DNA of 64,000 nucleotides, from the NCBI GenBank assembly GCA_964019335.1, contig OZ025671.1, forward strand, positions 434,001 to 498,000, read 5' to 3'. The position numbers and the translations under genes were made by a program. The first letter of the stretch is position 1, and the number at the start of each line of letters is the position of its first letter. The notes under the pieces were generated by a model. It was not told the DNA's origin. It searched no databases and saw only the letters and a program-made list of their open reading frames with translations. Of the stretch, positions 11,489-20,417 are shown piece after piece. This DNA is from Diplonema japonicum (Eukaryota > Euglenozoa > Diplonemea > Diplonemida > Diplonemidae).

Positions 11489-11562
11489 GTCTGCTGGTCT
11501 GTGGAAGAGGTGTTAGATGACGTTACTAAGTGGAGGAGAAGGAGGAGAAAAAAAAAAAGGAA
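11489..11562 (-). other. Polypyrimidine tract and AG acceptor upstream of the dynein start
   Basis: On the minus strand a long C/T-rich stretch (CTCCTCTCCCTTTCTC-type, then CTCCTCCTTCTCCTCC) ends in ACTTAG and then CTCTTCCACAG, 10 nt before the ATG. This is the layout of a trans-splicing acceptor in Euglenozoa. A cis-intron in the 5'UTR would look the same. Confidence 0.45.
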
Positions 11563-11766
11563 AGGAACAAAAAGAGAGAAAGGGAGAGGAGTTTGCACAC
11601 AGTAAGCTTTTTCTTGCCCCTCCCCTTCCTGTCGACAGAAGAAAAAAAAAAAGAGAAAAAAAAAAAAGAAAAAAAAACAAAACTTCGGTTCGAGATTTTC
11701 TTTTTTTTTTGTTTTCGTCTGAATTGCTGCTTTTTTTTTCCCTGCAAGAAAAAGTACGAGCCCAGA

Positions 11767-11768
<2 letters not shown>

Positions 11769-11830
<62 letters not shown>
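11769..11830. repeat. Poly(A) run, 62 nt
   Basis: An uninterrupted A run on the plus strand (T on the gene strand), starting directly after the stop codon of the small membrane-protein gene. It is the longest homopolymer in the window. The rest of the 343-nt spacer down to the dynein start holds only pyrimidine-rich and A-rich low-complexity DNA. Confidence 0.95.
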
Positions 11831-11831
<1 letters not shown>

Positions 11832-11833
<2 letters not shown>

Positions 11834-12236
11834 ATAAAAGGGAAACAACGGCAATAGAAAGCCAATTCATAAGAGCTAGAGCAAGCGGGTTTTCAAGGCA
11901 GGTGAAATGAAGCACCAGAGGCACAGCAATGTGGTAGAAAGGCGTAGAGGAGTGTTTTACAAAGAGGCCAAGATCGAGCCCGCGCAACAAGAGAGATAGG
12001 CTGACTAAGTTGAAAGTAGGGTCTACTTCAGTGATCAAAGAGTAGCCCATGGCGGCTGCTAGACATACTCTGAAGAAACGAGCGCCCTGGATACCAACCC
12101 CAAAGGATTCACAGGCATATACTAGCAACAAAACCCACCACATGCCAAAGCTCTCTGCCGCCCATTGGGCATTGGTATCTTCAGTGCACCATGCAGTTCC
12201 GTTTGCAGCATCAGTAAGAGGCACAAAGGCTGTCAT
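11832..12236 (-). CDS. Small multi-pass membrane protein, unknown function
   Basis: A 134-residue protein starting at an ATG preceded by twelve A residues and ending in TAG. Hydrophobic blocks around residues 32-55 (WWVLLLVYACESFG region), 55-72, 74-92 and 98-134 suggest three to four membrane helices. There is no signal peptide; the N-terminus is short, polar and Cys-poor. I do not recognise the family. Small four-helix proteins of the ciliary transition zone have this size, but I see no specific motif. It is upstream of the dynein gene on the same strand, 343 nt away. Codon use looks like that of neighbouring real genes and not like the low-complexity frames around it, which is the main reason to accept it. 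Confidence 0.7.
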
Positions 12237-12544
12237 TTTTTTTTTTTTGTGTATGTTGTGTACAAGGATATAACCACCCTCTTTTTTTTTTTTTTTTTTT
12301 GCGGGGAACAGAGGGAGGAAGAAAGAAACACATTAGAATAAAAAGATAATAATAATAAAAAAAGAAGACTTTTTTTTCTTTTTTTTTTTTGACAATGAAA
12401 AAAATAAAATAAAATGAAGTAAAAAAAAAAAAAGGAATAACAAGGGGAAGGGGAGAGGGAAGACAGAAAGGAAAGAAGAGGAAAAAAAAAGGGGAGGGAA
12501 GGGATGAAAAATCGTGTCTCCATATATTTCCTTTTATATATATA
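12237..12544. other. Low-complexity spacer
   Basis: A spacer of about 300 nt made of T, A and purine-rich runs, with a short TA repeat at its right end (about 12536-12547). I see no gene or RNA in it. Translated frames here are only Phe/Lys/Pro strings. Confidence 0.8.
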
Positions 12545-12743
12545 TATGGGTCGATTTCAAAACCCCCCCCCCAAAATGAGGCCAATTGACACTTTCGTTG
12601 CATCTTTGGGCATGCCGCCCCCTTTAAAAAAAATTCTCCATATTTCCCGGCCCATATTAGGAAAGAACCCGGGTCAGAAATCGCTCAAGGGTGCTATTTT
12701 GACCTATGAAAAATTCAGTCTTAGGGTAAAAATCGGGTTTTAA
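12545..12743 (+). repeat. Left terminal inverted repeat of the transposon
   Basis: Matches the reverse complement of 13933-14131 over nearly its whole length, with scattered indels. The strongest block is AATGAGGCCAATTGACACTTTC next to a C run of about ten. Confidence 0.75.
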
Positions 12744-13143
12744 TGGTTTTGGTAAAGTCAGAGAGTATGCTTTCAATAGCAAGAAATAGCGGAACTCACT
12801 GCTAGAAGGTGGCTGAAATGATGTTGGAAGTGGAAACCTTCATTTCCTAGTCTTCTGCGGCTGAGATGTGCTGCTGCTGAGTGGGCGACCTCGTTTCTTT
12901 TTCATACTATTAGGCCTTCTACCGCATTTTGGGGGGTTTTAAGAGATTCGTAGGTGTGCTTGGTGCTTTGGGCTTGTCATGGGGTGTCGAGTATTTTTGT
13001 AATTTGGTTACTATTCTTTCTCGTTTTTCAAGTCCGGGAAGGCTATCAGGAACGTCCTCATACTCATCACAAGATTCATAGACTGGGGGCCTTTTCTCTG
13101 CCCTGTCTGCAGCGAGTTCTTTGATGATGTACTTTAGTTCTTT

Positions 13144-13900
13144 CTAGCTCGTGGACGCACACGTAGCAAGTACACCCTCCGGTGTGCTCCTGAGCTCATA
13201 TGCACCTGTAAAATCCGGAAACTCAAGAATTTTCTTTTTGTACGGGCCAAAGACATCAGTAACTACATGCACGGCGCACCGTATCGTATTGGTGATGTTA
13301 GCTATTTGTTCCACAGTTTTAATTGTTGTGGAACGAGGCACCCAAAACCAAACACGAGAGAGCACACCAAAGTGGCTGTCCCTGTTGTTTTTGCCGTGTT
13401 TCTCCCCCAGAAACCACAGGGAAAACGTCCGATCGGGATATACATAACGAAGACCAAAAAGAACAAAGTAGCAAAATTCCTTTGCACGAAAGTGACGCCC
13501 ACCGTCAGTCCAGAGTATCCACTCCATTTTTTTCTTTATTTTTTTCTGTGCCCATGCTACTGTGGAACAAGACTTTTCCAACAGTAAGGCCAGCTGCCCT
13601 TATTTCATCATGTGTGATGTGGTCAAGCCTCATGCCTCTGACCAATTGGCGCCGTGTGGTGTCTTGTTGGCTACTAAATCAACCAGAAAATGATAGCAGA
13701 AGTGCCGCTAGAAGTTCCCCTTTACACACTACGCCACAAACTAGTGCAGCACAGTCGTTGCCACTGAGCTTCTCAAAAACCTCTGTGGCGAGTGTCCTGA
13801 TCGCCGTGGTGTTCCCATTTGCCCTTTCTCGGTCCGAATACCATTTTTTTTTTACCCCTAGCTTCTCAACAGCAAGTTTAAAAGCATCCATTTTTGTCAC
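13144..13900 (-). pseudogene. Transposase remnant (broken DDE-type reading frame)
   Basis: Two minus-strand segments, 13900-13679 and 13581-13144, joined by a stretch readable only with a stop read through. The second carries WILWTDGG and the pattern HGK-x4-D-x2-FG, which recurs in several eukaryotic DDE transposases. It lies between the inverted repeats, so a transposase origin is the simplest reading. The C-terminal part seems to continue past a stop to about 12920 as an acidic, then Pro/Lys-rich tail. Confidence 0.55.
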
Positions 13901-13932
13901 TCCCTCTTTTACTGAATTTGTGCAAAGTGAAA

Positions 13933-14131
13933 AAACCCATTTTTGCCCCTAGGACTGAATTTTCTGGGTACTAGTAACACTCACTTTCCCATTTTCTGGG
14001 GTGTTTTCTTTCCTAACCTGGGCCGGGAAAGTTGTAGAATTTTTTTTCTTTGGGAAAAAGTACTTAGAGAAATATTGAAAGTGTCAATTGGCCTCATTTT
14101 TTGGGGGGGGGTTTTTGAAACGATGCCATAT
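13933..14131 (-). repeat. Right terminal inverted repeat of the transposon
   Basis: Inverted partner of 12545-12743. The outermost bases, read inward on the minus strand, are TATATGGCATCGTTTCAAAAAC, against TATATGGGTCGATTTCAAAAC on the left. Confidence 0.75.
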
Positions 14132-14214
14132 ATAAAAAAAAAAAAAAAAAAAAAAGGAGGGGGAAAGAAAGACTATAACCGAATTTGGGGAAATAATAAT
14201 AAATGATTGTGGAG

Positions 14215-14252
<38 letters not shown>

Positions 14253-14389
14253 TTTTTTTTTTTTTCTGTTTGCCACACGCAGTGATTTTTTTCTTTTTTT
14301 CTAATTACGGATGAAATGGGGGAGGGGGGGGGGGCGGCGACATGTTAAGAAGAGTTTATCCCCGCAGGAGGGGGGTTTTTTTTTTTATT

Positions 14390-14920
14390 TTAAAAAAAGG
14401 CTGAACAAAGCTGCTTCGAAGTTGCAGTAAAATGAAAAGTGCGAGCGACGAAGGTGTTCTTACATAGAAAAAGAAAAGGACAGGGATAAGAAAAGAGAAA
14501 AAAGAAAATCACCAATGATAGGGGAAAAACTAAGTCGTTCTGCAGCGTGCCTACTTTATGATGCTCTCTGCCACCCACAAAGAAAAAAAAAATGTTAAGT
14601 TGCGTGTATTTCACGCTGCTTGCCATTTTTAATTTTTTTTTTAAAAAAATCTTTCGGTCTCTATACGGGGGAACGATAACTTACTCCGATGATGACTGAT
14701 AGCNNNNNNNNNNNNNNNNNNNNNNNNNNNNNNNNNNNNNNNNNNNNNNNNNNNNNNNNNNNNNNNNNNNNNNNNNNNNNNNNNNNNNNNNNNNNNNNNN
14801 NNNNNNNNNNNNNNNNNNNNNNNNNNNNNNNNNNNNNNNNNNNNNNNNNNNNNNNNNNNNNNNNNNNNNNNNNNNNNNNNNNNNNNNNNNNNNNNNNNNN
14901 NNNCTTTGCGGCTGGGCCAT
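14390..14920 (-). CDS. Unknown gene interrupted by the assembly gap
   Basis: On the minus strand an A/G-rich leader (ending AAAAAAGAA) precedes ATG 14920, which opens as M-A-Q-P-Q and runs straight into 200 N. The start context matches other genes here. Beyond the gap the sequence reads ...CATCATCGGA followed by GTAAGTTATCG, a good 5' splice site at about 14681, so at least one further exon is likely between 14680 and 14390; I could not define it. Nothing can be said about function. A short frame starting at ATG 14626 (78 codons, Phe-rich) may be an exon fragment or noise. Confidence 0.35.
14704..14903. other. Assembly gap, exactly 200 N
   Basis: Unresolved bases. The round length suggests a placeholder, so distances across it are unreliable. 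Confidence 0.99.
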
Positions 14921-15311
14921 TTCTTTTTTCTTTCTTTTACTATACAGTGAAATAGACTTGTTGAAAGTTGATGAAAAGAGGATACACAAATACAGGATGG
15001 GGGATTCCTTCACAGTGAGGGTGTCTCTGGTCGTACATAAATAAATACAGAACCTCAACTTCAATAGCCTTGCAAACTCCGCTGAAGAGACATATCCTTG
15101 TTCCTTAGATTTTCTTGTTAGGTATGATAGCAACAAGGAGCTTTGGGTAAGAAAAAAAAAAGAATAAAATTCAAATTAAAACGTGCAAGCTCCCTGAGAC
15201 GAAAGCCACATGCCCTAAAAAGGGGAAGGGGTATGGTCAGTACTTGGTATCTCTTAGTTTCGGACATATCTCGCGACTCCTCCAGGTGCTTCTTCAGGTG
15301 AGAGGTACTCT
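14921..15311. other. Spacer with no clear gene
   Basis: A 390-nt stretch of mixed composition. A minus-strand frame of about 70 codons runs from 15136 into the ATG at 14920 but has no ATG of its own. It could be 5'UTR or an unrecognised exon. Confidence 0.5.
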
Positions 15312-15669
15312 TCAATGGCTCCTATTAGCGTCCCAGCAGGTTGGAGAGTACTTTTCCCGACCACGGTCTTCGCATTCGCTCTGATAAAATGATATTTTGC
15401 GGTGAACCTGTTGCCGTTCTTTCAATTGCAATGCTTGTTTTGCCATGAGGTGGCAGGCTTTGCAACCGGCTGCTCCTGGGAAGCGAAAAATAGAGGTTTC
15501 CTCTTCGGAATCGCTGCTTTCGCTGCCGCAGACACGTTTTTTTACTGGCGGTGGGGACGTACTTCATGGCATCAGCCTTAGCAGTGCGTTCCATATTTTC
15601 GGACCGAATGGCCACTTTCTCATCCTGAGATTGAGCATCAAGACGGCGAGGTTTGATTGTGTTTTTCAC
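15312..15669 (-). CDS. Possible small two-exon gene or repeat-derived frame
   Basis: A minus-strand frame, Lys/Arg/Gln-rich, with ATG 15594 as the first in-frame start below 15669. It can be joined across a 40-nt intron (15562-15523, GTACGT...CGGCAG) to a second frame ending in TGA at 15312. The second exon encodes an acidic ESSDSEEE patch, then GAAGCKACHLMAKQ (a C-x2-C-H motif) and ends CWDANRSH. No family is recognised. The C-x2-C and the repeat elements next door leave open a transposon-derived origin, for example a zinc-finger remnant. The join rests only on frame continuity and splice signals. Confidence 0.3.
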
Positions 15670-15799
15670 CTGCCTGGGGGCCGTCTTTCACCCGCCTGGG
15701 CCTACCCACCCCCAACCCCTACCCAAGGCCAGGGAGGGAGAAAAAGAAAGGAGAGGGCTTGGCCAGCCAAAGAAAAAGAGGTTTATTTATAGCTATTTA

Positions 15800-15860
15800 C
15801 TGCCAACAAGTAATGACTTTACCGTTACCTCGAGGTCGGTAAAGCATTACTTGGCGGTAG
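15800..15860. repeat. Imperfect palindrome (stem-loop)
   Basis: CTGCCAACAAGTAATGACTTTACCG (15800-15824) pairs with CGGTAAAGCATTACTTGGCGGTAG (15837-15860) around a 12-nt loop containing CTCGAG. It carries the same ATTACTT/AAGTAAT core as the adjacent repeat element. Confidence 0.7.
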
Positions 15861-15870
15861 GTAAGTGGTT

Positions 15871-16468
15871 TTATTTCACGACACTCAGAAATTACTTCAC
15901 CACGAGGGGCACAACAGGGTGACAAGGGGTACAACAAGAGAGGGGTTACAAAGGTTACAATACAAGTTGTTTTCCCTCCTTTTGTTGACTAAGAGCTGCC
16001 GCTGTCGCTGCATTGCCACTGTCACCATCTCTAATCAGGCCTTCCCATACCTGGCACGGCCGCTGGCTCCTTTTTTTCTGCTGCTTCGGTATTTTGAAGT
16101 CATTTGGGGAGCTTGGGTAAGCTGACTAAGTTACCCTTACCCACAGAAGAGTTACCCCCAGAAACTGGGAACAAGGCCTAGCCAAAAGTGGGCAAATTGG
16201 GAGGAAAAAGTAGTCCAACTTGGAACCGAGCCGAGGCAAAAGTTGGCCAATTGAGCTGAACCTGGGGGGAAATAGCAAACTGAGAGGAAAAAGTAGCCCC
16301 ACTGGGAACCGAACCGAGGCAAAAATTGGCCTACCGAGGCATATTATTTAACGGAAACCCCCTATTACTTCACGGAAAACAGGCCATTATTTCACCGTGA
16401 AGTAATGAGATTTAGCGTGAAGTAATGGGCCCCCCAGTGCGTGAAGTAATTTCTGAAGAGTGAAATAA
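15871..16468. mobile_element. 598-bp inverted-repeat element, MITE-like
   Basis: Left end 15871-15900 (TTATTTCACGACACTCAGAAATTACTTCAC) and right end 16441-16468 are inverted copies with a 2-nt indel. Internally, GTGAAGTAAT or its complement recurs at about 16360, 16378-16400, 16412-16424 and 16441. There is no coding frame. It looks like a non-autonomous DNA element or several nested ones, and it abuts the 3' end of the ubiquitin-like-domain gene. Confidence 0.6.
16141..16337 (+). repeat. 83-bp tandem repeat, about 2.5 copies
   Basis: Unit 1 starts at 16192 (GCAAATTGGGAGGAAAAAGTAG) and unit 2 at 16275 (GCAAACTGAGAGGAAAAAGTAG). Both continue with TGGGAACCGA-CCGAGGCAAAA-TTGGCC-type sequence. 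A partial, more diverged copy begins near 16150. Confidence 0.7.
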
Positions 16469-16494
16469 AAAAAAAAAAAAAAAAAAAACCTAAC

Positions 16495-17418
16495 TCACCC
16501 GTAAACTGTGGCCTGATACCTATCAGATATAACAATTAGCTCATCTCCGGAGGCAATGGAGGTAGCCCCCTCGCACCCTGGCACAACCACTTCGTCAGAG
16601 ATAAAGGGCAAACCAAGCTCAGGGAAAGTGATCACCGTAAGGCTAGACCGGTGCACCGCAAAGAGGTCGGAGGATAACGAGAGACACGAGGTAATCGGCG
16701 TAACGATAAAGCAACACCGCGCCCCCGAGTGAAGAAACACAATTTTAATGCCTTCATCGTAAGAATAGGCCATCCTAGCACCCGGACACCCAGAGTAAGA
16801 GGTTATTCTGTTACAGGGCTCAGTGTTCAATGTCACCCTTCTGGTAGTGTCGAGGGTTAAAGGCCCCGCTTGAATATCAACACCATTAATGCTAATAAGC
16901 TGGTAAGGAACGTCATCTGAAGAAATCAAGGAAACTGGGATGAACTCTGGGCCGATTTTTGCCACGGTTTCAGCAGTGTCCATGCGGGTTAGGTCGTAGC
17001 GCAAGAACGCCTCCATACACATCATGAACAGGAAATCCTTGACAACCTTGATTTTCAACACTTGGTCAACCTCGTTGAAGACTCCGCTTCTTACGATGTT
17101 CCCCACCCTGTCAAAAACGAGTAGATCTGTTTCACCAACGGCCACGATGTTGACGCCCCACACGTCCATGAGCTTTGTGTAAGGGGTCTCCAGGTCGCCG
17201 TGTTTTTTCATGTTTCTCAGGGTGACCTTTACCTCCGGTAGAACGTCCACTGTGTCGCCCTGCTCGATCCCTGTTTCACGTAGGTACATCCCGCGCTCTA
17301 AGCGCACCTCTCCCAAAAAAACCGTATCGTTTGGATCCTCGCACAGTGCACCCACTACCGTGTCTTCTGTCACCTCGAATTGGGTGACTTCACCCAGTCT
17401 TCTGGTGAAGACTTCCAT
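16495..17418 (-). CDS. Ubiquitin-like N-terminal domain protein with beta-rich body
   Basis: 307 residues from ATG 17418, which follows six A residues and a CAG 10 nt upstream, to TGA 16495. Residues 1 to about 68 read like a divergent ubiquitin fold: MEVFTRRLG...FEVTEDTVVGALC at the start and YLRETGIEQGDTVDVLPEV where ubiquitin has its LSDYNIQ...LHLVLRL strands. It lacks a terminal Gly-Gly, so it is not a conjugated modifier. The remainder is beta-rich with short repeated hydrophobic strands, perhaps a propeller. The function is unknown. The terminal TGA lies inside GG|GTGAGT, so translation might instead continue through an unseen exon; the downstream repeat element would then sit in that intron. 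Confidence 0.75.
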   Translation of the reverse strand: MEVFTRRLGEVTQFEVTEDTVVGALCEDPNDTVFLGEVRLERGMYLRETGIEQGDTVDVLPEVKVTLRNMKKHGDLETPYTKLMDVWGVNIVAVGETDLLVFDRVGNIVRSGVFNEVDQVLKIKVVKDFLFMMCMEAFLRYDLTRMDTAETVAKIGPEFIPVSLISSDDVPYQLISINGVDIQAGPLTLDTTRRVTLNTEPCNRITSYSGCPGARMAYSYDEGIKIVFLHSGARCCFIVTPITSCLSLSSDLFAVHRSSLTVITFPELGLPFISDEVVVPGCEGATSIASGDELIVISDRYQATVYG

Positions 17419-18493
17419 TTTTTTCCCCCTGCTTTCGGTACTAGATGGAGGAAGGGGGACAACAAGGGGGGAAAAGTAGAAACCAGACTGAAAGGAAAAA
17501 GGGGGGGGGGGCAAAAAGAAGGGGGGTTTTTTTTTCACACGCTTCATACCGTCAGGCATGAGCATGTATTTCGGGAAGGGGGGGTAAAAAAAATTCACTA
17601 TGATAGGAAACGAAGTGGTTAGCAACGGCCCACCAAAAAAAAGAAAGAGAGATGAGAAGAGAGGTGAAGGGGGGGGCGGGGGGGGGGGGGGGGGGGGCAC
17701 ATCTCCCTCAAGATGATGTGGGCTGGGGGGAGGGCGAGTTCACAGGCAGAGCAGAGCGGGGTTCAGCTCACCCCGCCCTTCGCTGCTCACCACAAGGCCC
17801 TCTCTCCTTTTTTCCCTTTTTTTTTAATCTCTTCGAATCTCTAATCTGACCGTATACTTCCTCAAAAGGGCATTTGCCACAGAGGATTTTGAAACAATCT
17901 CCACACCAAAACGACATTTGGATTGAGTGAATAAGGATTGGTTAGATACAGAATCTGGGCACCTTATCGCATCCCCAACCTGCTTTCATGCCCTCACCAT
18001 CACTGTCCCGTAGGGAAATCTAAAATCTCAGATTAGACATCCAAAGCGTTATTTAAAATTTCTCTCTCTTTTGGTTTCTCTATGCCCCCTTCATCCTTTC
18101 TTTTTTCCCCCCCCTTTTTTTTGAAACATATGATCGGGAGGGCATCGGGAGAAAAGAGAGGGGGGGGGGGGGGGGGGAAGATAAACCTGACATACCGAAG
18201 GCGTCCAATACAATCTATTAGCGCTCTTTGCAAAAAAAAAAAAAAAAAAAAAAGAATGACCAAAAAAAAAGAACAAAAATAATCCTGAGCACAGGAATTT
18301 TAAAATATGAAAATATGAGCTCGTCCGTGGAGGGGGGAAAAAAAAACAAGAAATATCGTACAAATGTGGTAAATACGCCAAAAGACTCATGTTTTTCGTC
18401 TTTTTACTATAATTTCTCGGATCCCCCCCCCCCCCCCCCCCCCTCCTCCGGACGAGCTCATAATAAAATAAAAAAAGAAATAGCCACACTAAC
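17419..18493. other. Spacer, 1.07 kb, homopolymer-rich
   Basis: Contains G runs at about 17688-17697 and 18161-18177, a C run at 18423-18443, poly(A) at about 18232-18253, and one ordinary-looking stretch (17840-18050) flanked by a weak 10-bp inverted repeat TCTAATCTGA. I see no convincing gene in either strand. Confidence 0.7.
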
Positions 18494-20284
18494 CTATGAC
18501 GTCAGGCTGCCGTTACTACTGTCGTTGTTGCTGGCCGATTGGGGCTCCACAGGGGATGCGGCGGGGGTGGGATCCAGGGGGGGCAGGACGGATTCGTTCG
18601 AGCGTTTCTTTTGTGGGTACAAGTGGGAAGAATTAGAGCAAGGGCTATGAAGGTAATATTTCTCCGCAAATGCAGAGTCCTCAGGCAGCCTGAACTGCTG
18701 GGAAAGCACAGGGATCTCAGCGAATGGGGAAGATAGCTATTTTTTTTTTTTAATTTTTTATTTATAAAAAAAAAACGATTTCTTCAAACCTTCGCTGCCC
18801 TGTACATCACCTTCGATAGCTCCGCATCGCTGCTTCGTACAACGCCAACATACGCGTTCCTCAAACACAACCTGTCTCTTTCCAGTGCAGCAGCAAGGTC
18901 TTGGTATGTGTTAAGCTCTACAAAACACTTTTTTTTTTTTTTTTTTTTTTTTTCTTTCAAATTAGTTTCTTTTTTGTTTTCCATACAATCCCCCGCGTCT
19001 TGTCATCCGGCCCGCATATCAAATGGATCCCTTGACACTTCACGTCCACCCCGTATAAAAATTCGGAAATTTCGAACTCACTCGTGGCATAAGGCAGACC
19101 GCTGCAAAATTTAAAAAAAAAAAAAAAAAAAGAAAATACCTAATAAAAACAACATATGGCGAAATCCCATTACGCGTCGGAGGCGGTGCTTTGGGATATC
19201 CATAATAATCATAATAAGAAGACGCAGGGTAGCCACTAGAAGGAGGGCAATATGCAGAATAAGGTGATTTTGAGACATAGGCGGAGTAGCTGTAAGGGTC
19301 AACATGAGAAGGAGGTGTCGAGGGGACGGAAGGAGTGGGTGCTGTCGACCGCTGCCCACCGCGCTTCGCGCGGTGGGCAGGGCGCTGTGGGGGGATGCCT
19401 TTCCAACCAGCGTCGATAACATCATTGAGGCAGACGGGAAGCACATCGATGTCGGAGTATTCACCCTTCCACGATTTTTTATAGCATGCAAGCATGGCTT
19501 GCCATGTGTGTTTGTCCGGGGTGAGGAAGAATATTTGAACGGATTGATCTGCAGCCGATGCGGGTTTCAAAACGATGTTCTCGTAGGGTACGAAGATGGG
19601 TTTCATGAAATTCTGCGCGATGTCGACTGTGAGCCCGGAACGTTCGGATTCTGGTATACCCGTGACAACAATTGCTGAGTACTCGTCAATGGCGGTTTTG
19701 ACATCGTCCTTTTCGGACCCGCCTTCAAGCCAAAGTTGTTGCATGGTTGATAATAAGGAATTTGTAACGACTTGCGGAGATTTGAATTTGTGCGACCTTT
19801 TGAGGAGTTCCACCACCACTGCTGAGATGCTGTCCACCAAGTTCGCGCGCTGATGAAGGACACCTACAGCGTCTGCAATTCCTGCCATGTCGGTTGCTTC
19901 CAAACCCGCTTTTAATGCTTCTACTCGGAGGTCCATGAAGTAGCACCAGTGTTTTTCTTTCAATGAGATTTGTTTGCATGCTGCCTCAAGCTTTACGCAG
20001 GTGTCGAGCGCCCACCGGCTCTCGCACACAAACACGATTTCCGGGAACTCTAATCCTCTGTTTTTGAAGAAGGAGTCGACGTTGCGGATGGCACCGGCGA
20101 GGCCCTCCTCTCCTATCCTCACGTTGTACCGCTCCACAACCTCCTTGTTCTTCGAGTTGATCATCACCATTTTGATCTCCTTCACCTCGTTCTGCGGTTG
20201 CAAATCCCAACGGCTGCTCACCGTATCCACCGCCAAGGCCACGATGTACTTGTAGTACTGCGGGTCATCTTCTTGGTCTGCCAT
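18494..20284 (-). CDS. ERI1-like degenerate exonuclease domain fused to two RRMs, four exons
   Basis: Exons 20284-19140, 19101-18987, 18927-18790 and 18736-18494 join in frame to 546 residues. Residues 1 to about 150 follow the layout of ERI1/3'hExo DEDDh exonucleases (EVKEIKMVMINSK, FPEIVFVCESRW, a helix with TDMAGIADAV). However, the DxE motif reads AVD, the GDWD Asp is absent and the exo-III His is lost, so it is probably inactive. About residues 200-300 form one RRM (AIVVTGIP as RNP2, VQIFFL as RNP1). A Pro/Ser/Tyr-rich linker with YSAY and SYYDYYGY follows. A second RRM of hnRNP-H (qRRM) type is split over exons 1-3: VVFISGLPYATSEFEISEF, CFVELNTYQD, AYVGVVRSSDAEL. The tail is low-complexity. 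Likely an RNA-binding regulator; the role is inferred. The second intron is nearly all A before its AG. Confidence 0.8.
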
Positions 20285-20363
20285 CCTAATTTTTTTATTT
20301 TTACTTTTTTTAATATTCAAAAAAAAAAAAAAAAAAAAATACATATATAAGGGTGACTGTAAA

Positions 20364-20399
<36 letters not shown>

Positions 20400-20417
20400 T
20401 GTTTCTAACACACTGTT
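20285..20417 (-). other. Compact intergenic spacer (133 nt)
   Basis: On the gene strand it holds a poly(A) run, TTTACAG, a T run of about 19 and ...ATTAG one base before ATG 20284. A polypyrimidine run followed by AG in so short a spacer fits trans-splicing. Confidence 0.4.

Larger units (their letters stand above)
12545..14131 (-). mobile_element. DNA transposon with ~190-bp terminal inverted repeats, decayed transposase
   Basis: The two ends are diverged inverted copies of each other. Left (about 12545-12743) contains TTTCAAAAC, a C run, then AATGAGGCCAATTGACACTTTC. Right (about 13933-14131) is its reverse complement and continues matching through TTCCCGGCCCA, TAGGAAAGAA and AAATTCAGTC. 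Both ends abut TATATA, a possible target-site duplication. Inside, on the minus strand, three coding segments remain, broken by stops and frame changes: 13900-13679, 13581-13144 and about 13130-12920. The middle segment has WTDGGRHFRAKEF followed by a GEKHGKNNRDSHFG block, resembling DDE-type cut-and-paste transposases. I cannot name the superfamily. The element is about 1.6 kb and probably non-functional. Confidence 0.75.

Noticed and set aside
11275-11865. Minus-strand frame of 196 codons overlapping the dynein start
   Set aside because: Mostly poly-Phe and poly-Lys from homopolymers; the dynein N-terminus reads in another frame from ATG 11488.
17835-18040. Possible 200-bp MITE bounded by TCTAATCTGA
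   Set aside because: Only 10 bp match and the flanks do not; too weak to call.
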